A stretch of 64,000 bases of DNA, from positions 27,279,532 through 27,343,531 of the forward strand of contig CM066912.1 of NCBI GenBank assembly GCA_033964015.1, written 5' to 3'. Numbering within the stretch: the stretch's first letter is position 1; every line of letters begins with the position of its first letter. The notes beneath the pieces were generated by a model, which was not told the origin of the DNA, ran no database searches, and saw only the letters and a program-made list of their open reading frames with translations. The DNA is from Scolanthus callimorphus (taxonomy: Eukaryota > Cnidaria > Anthozoa > Actiniaria > Edwardsiidae). A program made the position numbers and the translations under genes. Shown in pieces: positions 22,680-36,700 of the stretch.

Positions 22680-22895
22680 GCAAGTTTATAATAATAATAT
22701 TAATACTAATGATAATAAATATAATATAATTAATAATAATAATAATTTATAAACTCTATAAAACACTACGTACAATATCGGCCTAAAAAACTTTTATTAC
22801 ACATAATAATATATAATAATAATAATAATAAATGTAGCGATAATCACGTGATCAATAGAAATTATGTTTCATTATAATAATAATATATTATTTAG
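22680..22895. repeat. AT-rich (ATA)n low-complexity DNA
   Basis: Runs of ATAATAATA and TATAATATAATTAATAATA with a short unique insert at 22830-22870. No gene signal. Confidence 0.8.
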
Positions 22896-24617
22896 GAAAA
22901 AATATGCAACCGGGAGCTCCGCTTTTAGCCAGTGGCTAAATCTATATATTAGAGCCTGCACCGGCCACCATTCTGTCGGCCTAGTTAAGTACCAAGCAAT
23001 TGAAAATATCCATTTCCATCGGATGATTTAGGGAATGCAATGCGATATGTTCGATTGAATTCAGGAAATCAGTTATTAGACTTGGTTTGTAGCTAGTTAT
23101 TTTGAGATTCTACACACAGTTTCAGTTCTAAAAATAAATGTAAACAATAATTCAAATAATAAAAATAAATTCAGTTCTAAAAATACATGTAAACAATAAT
23201 ACAGGCGCGTCTGACTTGTGTCACGGTTACTTGAATAAATTCGTAAATACAGCTCTAAATTTGTATGTAATCACCCCCAGATCACTTATATCACTTGAAA
23301 TTAGCCTAATAAGCAATATAGGTTTGTGTTATCGGCAAGAAGAACGCTGTTTGAAAACTGTTCATCCTGACAAGATTTCAAAAACTCATTGTTGCAATCC
23401 GTTTCCATCCGCTCTGTAATAGGTCCATGAAGCCTACAATCATGATCGGTTTGTAGTTAAAGGGCTATTTAACAAACCTAGACTAGTATTTTGGCTATCC
23501 ATCAGTTATTTGGATGTTTTTTACATCACCAAATGTGTGCTAAATTCGTGACACAGCCCCTTTAACCGCACATAATTCCTTCCGTTTCGCGAACATTCGC
23601 TGATAGCTTGTTCGCGTGATGGTCGTTAAAAATAGCTGACCTGCTAAACGAGGTGCAGTCCTCCATGTTTGTTTCCTTGAAAACAACGACCTGCGAAGCG
23701 GAAACCATCCAGCCTGAACTTTAACCTTGGTTTTGCATTTTACATACCTTTCTTCTTTAAATTCTTTATTGATTTTTCAAACGCTACTTCGTTTTCTAAC
23801 ATAATTTTGAATTCAGAGATTAAAAATAAAAAAAATCCAAAAATCCTTTACTGGATTTTCATGCTTGACTTGGCAGTTCAAAGGACCAGAATCGAAAAGG
23901 AAAAATATGTATTAATTTACTCTCTAGGAAGACACCGTAATATTAAGAAAATATATTGATGAAAAAAATTAGAACTCAATTCCAAAACAAAGACTAGTTT
24001 CGTCGATAGATATATTTTGACGAGAAGTTGTTGATTCTGATTTAAAGTTTTCTAGCTTTCAACTTAAGGCACAATTAGAATACAAGATTTTCATAACTCA
24101 AAAATGTCAACATTCGAAAGGTACCAAGATAAATATCAATATTCTACAGCGGTAAATACCGTGAAGAAGTTACTATTATTTTAAATGAATTCTTTTAATA
24201 TTTGAGATCCGGCTTTAAAGTCCTCAGCACCTGTTCTTAGCTTAAGAGCGCTCAACCGCTTGCTGTTGAGCTTAGTAATATATTTTTGGGCTCGCGCTTG
24301 AAAAGCTGGGCGGCATTTCAAAAAGATGTGACATAGGGATTGTTTTGAAAGGGCGCTGTGCCCGATGCGCTGGTAGTTCAGGAGGATTGGGCTGAACCCC
24401 ATTGATTAGCAATATCTGATCTCTGCAGTTGGTCATTCGGGGATTGATTCGAAGACAGACTTCATTAATTTCGTAACACGTGGTTTTGCCTCAATTTATG
24501 CTTCACGACGAAGTCACGCTATAAGAATCAACTCTCCAGCGTTTAACACGGCCAGACAAGCGAGAAGGAAGACGAATTCCCAGACAATTGTCGAAAACGA
24601 GAGAAAGACACTCGAAA

Positions 24618-24715
24618 ATGCTACCGCATTCTAAATTTCACCATCATAAATTTAAATCGCCAACAGTTGTGCGTAGAGAGGCGAGGAGAGCGACCCATGA
24701 GAAAGCTCGAGTCAG
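24618..24715 (+). CDS. AhR-like exon 1 (basic N-terminus)
   Basis: First ATG after an in-frame stop at 24522; 32 codons plus 2 nt, donor CAG|GTACAA. It encodes a very basic segment ([16 protein letters not shown]). The phase-2 end fits the bHLH exon at 41078 exactly, giving [15 protein letters not shown]. Human AHR also starts with a short basic exon carrying a nuclear localisation signal. The resulting intron is 16.4 kb. Confidence 0.72.
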
Positions 24716-27700
24716 GTACAAATCTATTTCGTAAATTAGCTTAAGGGTGAACGGGATTCTTTATCTTTTATTGAGCAAATTGATCGATAAACACATGTTT
24801 GTGTAGGGATAAGGTTATTTTCCGATATTTGTTGAATGCTTGGAAACCGCGAAGTTCTTCAGGAAATCAAAACCTGAATTTTTTTATGTACACTTAGGCT
24901 TGTGTGTGTATTTTGAACAAGAAGTGAATTTTTTTTTCATTTTTAAAAATAAATTTATTTGCAAGAATGAAATGCCGTGCAACCTGTGCAATTTTCAAAA
25001 TAGCATAACGCATTAAGTATATGTTATATACTATATATGATATATGATGAATTTTCTCTTTTAATATTTTTCCCCTTAGTATTTCAGAACTTATCCGGCT
25101 TCAGTTTTGCAAAATAATTCCATCATGAACAGACCCTATTGTTTTATTGTCCAATTTCACCTTTAACTTAAAACGCGTGTATCGTGATTTTACCCTGGAA
25201 TATAGAACAATATGATAGTGCAACTCACGCGAACTTGTAGTCGTAAAAATTCACGCCATATTTGAACTCCAGATAACCGCGATAAAAGTATAACTATTTT
25301 GCTATTTTGAAACGCAATTTCGTTTAGAGGTTTCGATTTCTGAAAATCCTGGTTGGAAGTCGCTGTGGTTGATGGAAAATTTGCTTTGATCTTCGCTGGT
25401 CTATTTCAGCTCTAGTTTCAATACGCGTACCACCAGCTAATTCAAAATCCATGGAAATTCAACATAGTTCAAGCTATTAATAAAACTAACAATATCCTTT
25501 CCACTTTTTCACTTCAAAATTTAACTTGAATAGTAGCTTCAGGTATTATACAAGTGTCAGATTTCGAATCTCTTTAAATAAAAAATGGCATGTAGGAATG
25601 ATTAGTTTTAGAGTGAACAAATTTTATTTTCCTAGACGTAACATTCGCTCATTTCCTAGCCTTGCAATTCGTTTAACCTTCCAAATTCCTATCTCAGGAA
25701 ACTATAACGTAAAATAAAGAATTTTAAAAAGCAAAACAACCCTAATTTGTAAGGCAGCTCACGTACACAGCGCAAACCTTAAAAACTCATTTAGGAAAGG
25801 ATTTTAAATTTTTACTACTTTAAAGACCTGTGATTCTTCCCAATTTTACCGTAACAAAAATAAACTATTTCGTGATTCTTCCCTGTTGTTTATGTCTACT
25901 TTCAAGCTTTTCCTCTCAAGTCGCTTGTATTTAGACGGTTTTGTCTTTGTAGAATTTGATTTGATTGTAGAATTTTGGCGGTTTTTATTATGTTTTACTT
26001 ACGTCACAGTTCGATCCTGTGGAGTTTTATATCGATTGGCGCGCTGTATGCCTTGGCTCTTCCGTGTTGCGAAAGACCTGTAGAAACAATGCTAGGGAAA
26101 AGTAAAAATATTCCTTTAAGCGGAAAAAGTATTTTCTCTTGCAAATGACGTAAAATGAACTGCACTTTCTTTCACGACTTCGCATTTAACTCGCTTTTCG
26201 CCACCTTTTTAGTGAATTCAAACACAACTGTAATTTTAGCAACGCAGCGTGAGCACTTGTTTAAGGTTTCCCGCTCCGACCTTGGGCCAGAAGCCGAAAC
26301 ATGCAAAACTTTAGAACAATTTTATCAACTTTGCGCTACACATTAGCCACCCCTTGAAAGAAACTACACAACTAAATGAATGTTTTGATAACACCTTAAT
26401 AGTGTTTCACACCTCTTTTCACGTTCATAAAGCACCGTTAAATCGGAATCAGCACTTTGTAAATTACTTCAGGCCTGCATCACTTTTAAAAAGTTGTTCG
26501 TGCATAAGTGTAAAATTTGCCATCTTCTTATTATGTGAACCTATTCAGGGTTTATTAGCGTATTTCTAAGTATAATTGGGACAAGAGTATGTTTATCTGA
26601 AAACTTAAAGTGATTTACCAACAGTTTAAGCGGTCACGCGAATTTTACGCCAGGCCACACACGAAGCATTCTAGGTCGTCAATCAATCAATTTTTATCAT
26701 AAACTGTACTTAACAAAAACCAACTCTAGTATTTAACTTAAAATTCTAGCATTCAGTTTTCTAAGTGTGCTCATTTCCAACTCCATTTCCCTCGAAATTA
26801 CTGTATAAGCTTCTAATTTGCTTCCGTAAAATTCTATTTTCTCGTTTCCGCTAGATAGCATTGTCATTTTGAAACAAAAACGTCCGCGGGGTTGCTTGGT
26901 TTTCTGCGTGTACACAGTACGATGTTTCCCAAAGTCATTGGAAATTGTAACAAAAGGAATGATTCGGCTTTCTTTGACCAAATTTAGATATAAATAGGTT
27001 TGCAGTCCCTTGGCATTCTTGTAATTGTTTGGGTTTTTTAAGCAGGAACTAGGAGGAACTACAATGTAGCTCTTTTGTAGAAACATAGCTCTTTACGTTT
27101 GTCGCCAACGGATCGAGTTTATAGATTACACATGCTAAAAGTTGTTGACTTTGGAGACCCAGTCCCGTCGACTAGGTTTTCGCCGCGACAGAAAGCCAGT
27201 CGACTGCACTAGGCGAAACAGGGCAAGAAACTGATTGACTTAGATGGTTTTATTTGGCTGGACAGAAGACCCCGAAGTTTCCAAACCCAAAGCAACGTTT
27301 TGAAACTGCGCAGCGCGAAACAACAACTGTTTTTGCTAAATGTCATCTTTGAAATTCACTGCTACCAAATAGACGTGCAGAAAATAGTTTGAGGTTGAAA
27401 ATAGTATTAAAGCGCCATATAGAGCAGCTAGTGTATATGGCGCTATATAAATCTATTATTATTATTATTATTATTATTATTATCTTTCTTTCCTCTTAAA
27501 ATGATTATTTTATAAAGCAGGAGAAAATCTATTTGAACTGTACATATTGGACGAACGTATCCAAATCAATCAAATTGCAATACGGAAAGGAAACGCCTTT
27601 GTTAGAATAGTAGGTCAAAATCATAAGTATCACAGTGTGTGTGTGCATCGTTTGCGCACCTGTAGCCCAGCCTTGTCTCCTGTCTGTCGAAACGTCTTGA

Positions 27701-30700
27701 AAATCTACCTTGTACGCGAAGAAAACTTCCCATTTGAAAACTATTTGGGAAACCTGGGATGACGAAATTACACTGATTCAAAAGTGCCAGTTCGTAATGT
27801 TTTTGAAAAAAACACTGTGCCTCTCTTCTATTGTTATGTTTGTTTAGGAATTTGAACCGCTTAACTTGTTTCTGTCGTTTTAATTCTTAACTTGCTTAAT
27901 TTGCAAGCCCAAACTTCATCAAATGTAGGCTTTTTTCATGCTCTGTATGAAATTTCCAGTCGTGGTCTACTATTTAATTCTACTTTTCCTACTTTGGATA
28001 TCTTTCTAACTTGCTAACATTGTGAGAGGCTTTACAAAGTTGGTTTTCCCGATATGTCTGATTTTTTCATAAGCACAGTGGATTTTTTTACTAGTATACT
28101 TTTCCCGTGAAACAGGCGCGGGCCACCTTAAAACTACAAAAGTCATGTAAAAACGTTTCTGAGAAAAAAAATTAAAAGACTTTAAGCTTGTGTTTGCAAC
28201 CTCTTTGAGGGAAATCTTTTGCGAATGTTCAAGTTAAGAGTTTTATAGATAGTATGTAGAATCCATGTCCTTGAAAGACCTGGAATTTCGGAAGATATGT
28301 TTCTTTGTCTACGTGTTTAGAAATGGCTAAATATTTCAACTCATGCTATCCAAAGTAAAATCTGAGATCCAGTTTGAAAACTAGACTTTCTGTGTCGGGT
28401 AAATTCACCAAACAGATGATTTTCAATATCTCTATCTTTTAATAGTGTGAACATTTACAAAATGGCTTACGACATTCTATTTCAATGTGCTAGCGCTACG
28501 CTGCTTCGTCTTTTTGGCGCGCGCGTCCCTTTTTCGCGCCAATTTCATACACTATATGGGTATTTTCCCGCGCTTGTGTATTGGTGTGCGTCCCTTGTAT
28601 CCGGGCATGCACGTAGCCACTAACATGAATATTTCACTTTATTTAATTTCTAGCTTGGGTGCATTCAAATTAGCTGTAAAAGGAAACTGAGCTTCAAGAG
28701 TCGGAAATATTTTAATTGGCCCTGTGTGGCTGCGCTATCTTTTCATGTTTGTGCCATCAATAGAAGCACCCTGGTTGAGTTGTTACGCTATCTGTCTAGG
28801 TTTTACGCTTGTCATAATCACAGACAATGGTTCATTTTGTGGGGAACGCACTTTAATTTTTCTATAATTTTATCAAAGTCTTTCCGATGAGACCATAAAC
28901 CTAGGCCCCGTCTACTGCCACTGGATTACTGTGGAAGGCTAGGAAGATTGAGACGTATTAATAAAGTACATTTTTTTATCGAACTTCTGTTGTAAGATAT
29001 AGAGTGGTTCTATTCTCTTTCGTTTCGCTCAGGCGAATAGAAATTATTTCTACTTTATACAGTAATGACTAACAACTGTATGAGGAGGATCGCACCTGTA
29101 TGGGCATTTTCAAAATTGGCCCCGGTTGATAACAGGAACGTGCGATGTCAAGTGAACAGCCACTGTTAAGGAGTGGTATATAAAAGAATAGCGACTCCCA
29201 AGGGGAATTACGTCATAAAACTTAACAACAAGAAAATTCAATTTTCATAAACCCGTGAAATACGGGTCATCTCCAGCTCAGGGGACTTAAGGCACGGGTC
29301 TAACAGCAAAAATGCTAAAAAATACTATAAAAAATTCTGCAAGGAAGAGAAAACATCTAGCACAAACAGTTATTCGTTAAGGTTGTTCCTCAAGTTGGGA
29401 CAATTCTTTTGAAATATTTTGTAACCATGGTAACCGATTGCGTTACCTGGCAGAGCGTGACAAAGGCCTTATTTTCTTTGAAGCCTCGGGAGGCATGGTA
29501 AATCAGTCTGGCCCTTTTTCGAAAGTGGTTTGTAATGTTGACTATCGGATGTAAAATACAATTCAAATGAGGATGGCTGTCCAAGCAATTCTGATTTTGA
29601 GATAATGAGAAGTATCAAATTACATACCAGTAAAAACCATGATTGTAAATAACATTTCCAGCCATCCTCATTTGATTTATTTGTGTACCACTCTGGTCTT
29701 CTAATATCACCAAAAAGAATACGAAATATTACTCGTCTTCCTACCCTCCCGAAGAGGTTTATACAAAAATCTATTTTAAGGTCAAAGGTTACGAGATTTG
29801 TTGCTATGGAGACCAAATATCGTTAAGGTGGTTTAGAATGCCAAATGCAATTTATATTCAACAACATCCATAAGCATATATAAAACCGTTAAGAGATAGA
29901 CCACCCCCCTTGGTTTTGCGTCCGCCATATTGGATTTGCTTTGGACCCATGCCTTAAGTACCCTGAGAGTGTAAGAACCATTCCCTGAGGACACCTTTGT
30001 GTTTAGTTACGTACTATTTAATCATGATTGGTTCAACCTTCGTTCTACCAAACAAAGCAAGCTTTGTGACGCAGCTGGTGAGTTCTTGCACTGGAGATGG
30101 GCCTGAAATACACTTTAGCGTATTTAGTACTAAAAAACTCTAATTTCTTTGTTCTCTTTTGTGCTCGCTTGATTACTACACTTTGACTATTACACTTTAT
30201 TTCACGGGTTTATGAAAACCACTCTACATACCAGACAAAAGCGTATTTACAGTCTGAAAGAGTTTTACATTGGAATTTTTCTGTTGTTTCGCCGTCGACT
30301 GCTAAAACTGGGACGACTTCAATACGACCTTATGGAAACCAGACTTAAAATGGATCCGCCGTTTTTACGCGATTATGAAATGAGGAATTATGAAAATCGC
30401 AGTAAATGCAGCGAAATGCTGAGTCAAGAAAGAAAATCCATCTCTATCTGGCTAAACGATAATATTTCGAAATTTTATTTTAAACTTCTTTTCGGAAATA
30501 GTTAATTATTCACGCGCAAGACTAGTAAAAACTCTGTTCGAGGAAACAAAAAGGTGAAATATGTTTCAAAAAGACAATGGTTTTCATGAAATTCTCCACC
30601 ATCAGAACACCTGGGTACTTGTTTTGTAATCAATCCCAGGTACCATGCAATTCATTACCTGGTCCTTCTGTTATCTATCCGATTTTTGCTGGTGTTTGAT

Positions 30701-33700
30701 TCAGTATTTCAGACAAAATAACTCCAAAATGGTCTGTTTGGTTTCACACCTCGAATTGTCGATTCTCGCTAAAATTAAAAGCGAGAGAAAATATCTTTCG
30801 CATGAATATGACAATGAATTTAATGTGATTGACTTCATCTTTAAATCTACCAGTAAAATAAGTGAGCAATGTAGTCCAGTGTAAAAAGTGAACCAGCACA
30901 CTTAGAATACGAAATATCACTCGATTTCAAAGCATTTGGCCCGGTATTCATCAGCTGGTCAACGGAGGCATTCTATTTTTAATTGCATAACGCTTCAGAT
31001 AGAAGCGTAGATAAGAGCGCCAGTACTTCCCCTTTTCCGGATCCAGTTTAGTGTGTACTTTCGATAGACCAAAACCCAGTTTTTCCTTAATAGAAAAGAA
31101 ATCTCTAAACGCCTCTCCAGCCGTCTGTTTCTTTAATGTGGCGGAGACACTGCTATCCAATATCCACAGTTTTGGTCTGCTAGTATCATAGGGGGGTCGT
31201 CTTTTGTTTAAGGTTTTAACATCCCACCCCTTCTTTGATGTGGCGGAGACACTGTTATCCAATATCCACGGTTTTGGTCTGCTAGTATGATAGGAGGACC
31301 GTCTTTTGTTCAAGGTTTTAACATCCCGCCCCTTTCGTTAATGTGGCGGAGACATTGTTATCCAATATCCACGGTTTTGTTTTGGTCTGCTAGTATCATA
31401 GGGGGGTGGTCTTCTGTTCAAGGTTTTAAAACTCTTTTGCATAAGCAATGTTGGTTATCAAACTGTGATTTCTATTTCTTCTAAACAATTTACGGGAATT
31501 CGACTCGGCGGCGCTAGTTACTTAACCGAACAAAGAGAGTCTCGCTTGGCAGAGCACAAGGTCTGAAAGCAAGACAATGTCCAATGAATTCCTTATTTTT
31601 CTATCGGGTTTGTTGGCACTTCCCTCGAGGAATAGTTTGAACTTTTCCTCGACACAGCCGGAAATCAACATTTCAATCTCATACCAAAACTTTTTATGGG
31701 TTTTTAGGGCGCGCAAAGATTTGTGGGATAGTTCAGGGCACGCAGGGAGTTGTGGGATAGTTTAACAGGGCGCGCAGAGAGTTATGGGATATGCACAGTT
31801 CATTGCGCGCCGTCTAATACTCATTCCCAGTTCTACGCCTCCAAACAATTTTCATAGAGAAATCGATCAGAGAAATCACCGCAAGAGACGCAAAAAATAA
31901 CGTCTGAGTACGAGACTGTCAACATTTGATGCTAAATTATCATTTTTTGGCTCAATCTTGTCCATCTGTGTTTTGAGGCGTCAACCACGCTCTCGGGAAT
32001 TTCTGGGCAATTTTCAAGCTTGCGCCACTCTCTATAAAAATGACCCAGCTTACTGCCCGACTTGTCTGCCATCTTGAAAATCACTCAGAAAACCAGGGGA
32101 TCGAACGAGGTTGATTTTAAGTGTTTTTGCCCGAAAAGTGGTACCTAAAATTCTTAAAGTGCCAAACAAGGCAGAAATCAACTACATTTTATCAAAAAGT
32201 CCATTATCCAAGGGAACAGTAGCGAAAGAAAAATGTATTTTGCGCGCGCTGTGGATGTTTTATTGATTTTTGAATGTATCCGATTGGCGTTTTTTCATTT
32301 CCTTCAACTAGATGCGCGATGCATCTTGGGGGAGAAGCTCTTCAGAACGTCTTTGTTCTTCTTTCTTTGTCTTGCTGTTACGTCAAAGGAACCATTGTTC
32401 ATCCCACAAGATACTAACGCTATCAAGCAGCTAAAGATAAAAAACTTGATGTGGGACGGCAAGCTGGTCCAGCGCAACTACTTGAGATAATATTTGGCAA
32501 ATTTGATGTTATTTGCTTATTTATTTTGCTAGCCATCAAAAAAACCTAACCCTAACCCAAACCCTAGGAGATTCTAATGGAATGTTTTGCACAACACAAC
32601 CCAAGCTATGATATGGTGAAAAGCAGGGGCTTCAGGGACAGGGTCAACATGGCCCTTTTCTAGCAGTGGTCTCACACTGCGAGGATCAACAGGGTCCCGG
32701 GAATTCCGCGCACATGATATATATGGCGCACACCCTTGCACAACGAGCAAAATAAACTGTCATTTTTGCTAAATGCCTAAAAGGGGACTGGGGCGAGCCG
32801 CTCGGGTTCCCTTTGGATGCTCCGTCGAAACAGATCTGGCCGCGCTACTAAGCTAGATCCACCATGGAGGATGCATCGAAAAATGATGGAGTCGCTAAAA
32901 TTTCTGGAAGTTCTCGCCCAAAGTTTAAAGGCCGGCACTAGTCTGTGCCGGCCTTTACAAACTAGAAACAATGCGTAATTTGTCCCAGGGACAAGTCCCA
33001 CGAATCAAACCAGTTTGATTTCTTGGACTTGTCGGTCCCTGGGACAAATATTTAGTCCCCGCGACTGAAATTTCAAAAAAACAGGAGTACACACTAGGGA
33101 ACTTGTCCCTGAAGCAGGTTCGTGGTACAAGTCCCTGAGATTTCCCCCCTAGTCTGTGCCGGCCTTAATGTTTTCTTGCAAATGTCGACGAAATTCGTAT
33201 CAGGAAGGGATCTACTGTCACTTCCAAATAAGATTACTTTACCTTGGTGCTACGCAGATTATACGTAGACCAGTTACGGCAACCATGGAAACCAGTTTTT
33301 ATATGATTTGTACAAACTGTAGACTGCTTGCAGTCCCGGCTGTCGTCTGCAAAGAGAAACTCGTCTTCATTGCTACGCGCGCTTTTGTTCGCCTACTCGC
33401 CGTGTTTTTATGTCACGCTTTCAGCGCCCGGTGGAAAAGGCCTAGATCCTTCATATATGGTGCACTTTAGGTCCTTCTGTATATCCTCGTTCTATAAGCC
33501 ATGGGGGATATTTATACGGAGGAGGATCTACCGGAGAAAAGGCGTGCGTAGCAAAGACTTTTCTCTTGTATTTACGGACGCTCGCCAAATAAGGGGCTGC
33601 AAGCAGTCTATACAAATTGATGATTTTATCGTGTTTAAATAAAATGCTGTATGTATATGGTACATATTTATTTATTGAGAGACAACCGAGTCGGGGAAGC

Positions 33701-36700
33701 CCGGGGGGTGACTCTAAGGTTAAAATGCTAGGGGTGACCGTCGGGAAACTCGAATTTTGACCCTAAAAAATACCTGGTCGGAAAAAATTTCCACCCTAAA
33801 AAATACCCCTCAGTCTGAAAATACCCTTAAAATACCGCCAATTTTGACAGATTAAATTTTATTCTGGCCGTTTATTAGATATACATCAAATATATCCTCT
33901 CGAGTTTCAAATACACTATCATTCTTTCAAATATTTTGGACCTATGTATCACCAGGTTTTCTTCAGCGTACCTTATTTGCGTGAGAACCCCTAAAAAATA
34001 CCTATTTTTCTTACCATACCGTATTTTATTTTCGAACCCCTAAAAAAATACCAGACCGCCGATTTCAACCCCTAAAAAATACGACGGTCACTCCTAGCAT
34101 TCCAATATAGGGAGTCCCCCCCCCCCCCCCCGGCGGGGAAGTTATCACTGAAATACTGCGATTGACCTTGCCGAATCGTAACCGCTACGGTAGAGTGCGC
34201 CATACTTTCAGAAAGTGCAACGTGCGCTAGCTTAGCGGATGAGAATCAGGCTGTGAGTGTGCGACAGTAGCATTTGTTAATTGGGAACCATTTTCTTTAT
34301 GAAGGCTTGTTACAGGTTAGTGCTGTTGATCTAATGTAACATGTAATACCAATGAACATATCTACCGTAATTGAATTGCTCTGCATATGGCTGTCCTGGT
34401 TTGCCGTTTTTTCTGTGGCCGGGCCTGTACACATTTTGTACACTTTATATGCCCGTTTTATACTTGTTCTTGTTACGTTCCTTACTGATAGATATTTCTA
34501 AGATCCTGTCAGCCTTTGTATTCCTATTAGGAAATACCAAAACGATAAGCGTATGTGACGGGAAAAGGTTAAGGCAGCGATTTAACTTGTCTACATGTGA
34601 TCAGAGTATTCCTGAGATCGTAAAAGCCTAGATTTAGAATCTAAAGAGCTTTACTGATTTACTGAATGGTGCTACAGTCTATAAAATTGCCTTATTGAAT
34701 CTCATTAAATTAACAAAAGAAATATAATTAAAAAACAAACATCTGGCAAAATAGGGCCGTGGGACACTTTTTCGAGCTGTTAACATCTAAAATCATTTTC
34801 TAGACATCCTAATTCCGTATGTCTTGTTACTAGTTCCGGGGGGTGCACGCGAAACCCCTCTACCGACTAGAGAAGGGGTGGGTAAAAATGCGAGCAACGA
34901 GTAAAATGTCCGCCAGTATTATATGAAGAAACATCTAATGAGTTATTTATTATACGACGAACAAAATATTTGTCTTTTCTTGTCAAGATTCACTAGAAAC
35001 CGCGTACGTGATTTGACTAGCACACAATCGGGAAGCCATGAAACTGCGCGCGCGAAACCGGTTCGTAACTGGTTTCCTACAGTGTAATACGGCTCCATAT
35101 CTACTGGTTGATAGGTCCTTTATTGGATCCAGCTTCAGTTTTACTTGTAAGCGGTCCTGCAAATACTTCAAAGTTTATCCATATCTGCACTCAATTTTGA
35201 CCTAATATGGTAAAATGACGTCACAGTCGTATAATAAAGGGGGGGGGGGGCTTCCTATATTCGAATGCTAGGGGTGTCCGTCGTATTTTTTAGGGGTTGA
35301 AATCGGCGATCTGGTATTTTTTAGGGGTTCGAAAATGAAAAAAAAACGGTACTGTAAGAAAAAATAGTTATTTTTTAGGGGGTTCCCACGCAAATGTCCA
35401 AAATATTTGAAAGAATGACAGTGTATTTGAAACTCGAGAGGATACATTTGATGTATATCAAATAAACGGCCAGAATAAAGTTTAATCTGTCAAAATTTTG
35501 GTATTTTTGTAGGGTATTTTCAGACTGAAGTATTTTTAGGCTGGACATTTTTTCCGACCAGGTATTTAGTTTAGGGTCAAAATTCGAGTTTCCCGACGGT
35601 CACCCCTAGCATTTTAACCTAGAGTCCCCCGGCCCTCCGGCCACCTAATCCGCCTTGGGTTTTGTCTAGAAACACAGTGTTTGTGTTCTCTACAGTGATG
35701 CTTGATTCGTTGGAAATTTGGGGAGATAATTTTAGTCACGGGTCAGCTTTATCGTGTCTCGTGGATTCTAATCTCTCTCATATCTTTGATCCAATTAAAA
35801 CAGCTCGTTCCGAATTCCTGTCACGAACCGATAAAGCCTGTTTCACGTTGCGAAAATGCCACGAAAGTTCAATCTCCTCAAAACGCGTGACTTGGTCACG
35901 TGACTTCGTGACATGACCTGGCGCGAACTTTATGGCGTGACTGAAGACCCCGAGGGCAATGTCACGGAATGGCTGACACTGCAACGAACTGATCCCGGGA
36001 AACGTCGCGAAGTGCACGAGTTCGCCGTGTTGCCGCGCGCGAGGTCATAGGTCTCACTGATGCAGCCCCTTTTCAACTGGGTGTGAATTAAAATCACCAA
36101 GTTACAAAATGAAAGTATTCATTTGACAGCCCTGGTCGTTTGTATAATATATATTTAGAAGCCTTTATCTCCTAATGAACCAATACAGTGCCTGTTTCCT
36201 GCTTATATCTTCTATTGGTTGAGTTTAAAAACAGCTAACAGAACAAATTTACACTTTGATCTGAAGAAAGCAATTTGATTCGCAATTTGATTCTTCTGAT
36301 ATTTTTAATAGTTTGGGTGAAGAATTAAGGTTCCGTGCGCGCTAAAAAAAATTGCGATAGCGAACTAAGTAGCAATGTCTGGACTATTCCCGGCGTAACA
36401 AATCGATAGAAATCGATCATCGAAAACTGATCGATAAATCGATATTTGTCGATCAGATTGACCGATCATTATCGATTAATATCGGCAATCGATAAAAATC
36501 GATAGTCACAGCCATCCCCGTCAGATCGATAAAAATCGATATCACTTGATATCGAAAGTATAGCAAAACACTGTTCCAAAGATAAAAGTTATTTTAATTT
36601 ATTGTGTCTCGACCAAGAACGCAGCAGACGAGCAGCAAACTACACCATGCTAGACAAAGATCCGAGAAGATTCCGAAGATTCTAGACTACCCATACCCTG

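Larger units (their letters stand above)
15041..24617. other. Intergenic region between COPS4 and the AhR-like gene
   Basis: No convincing gene found. It holds tandem arrays just after the COPS4 stop, a duplication at 16624-16868 (two diverged copies with CACCATTCAGTAA and AACTGCTAGCAAAAT), one at 18049-18384, a SINE, a polypyrimidine tract and AT-rich low complexity. The 130-codon minus frame at 17799-18191 overlaps the 18-kb duplication and has no recognisable domain. Confidence 0.5.

Noticed and set aside
26733..27086. 117-codon minus-strand frame
   Set aside because: No recognisable family, no start context or neighbours; likely chance.
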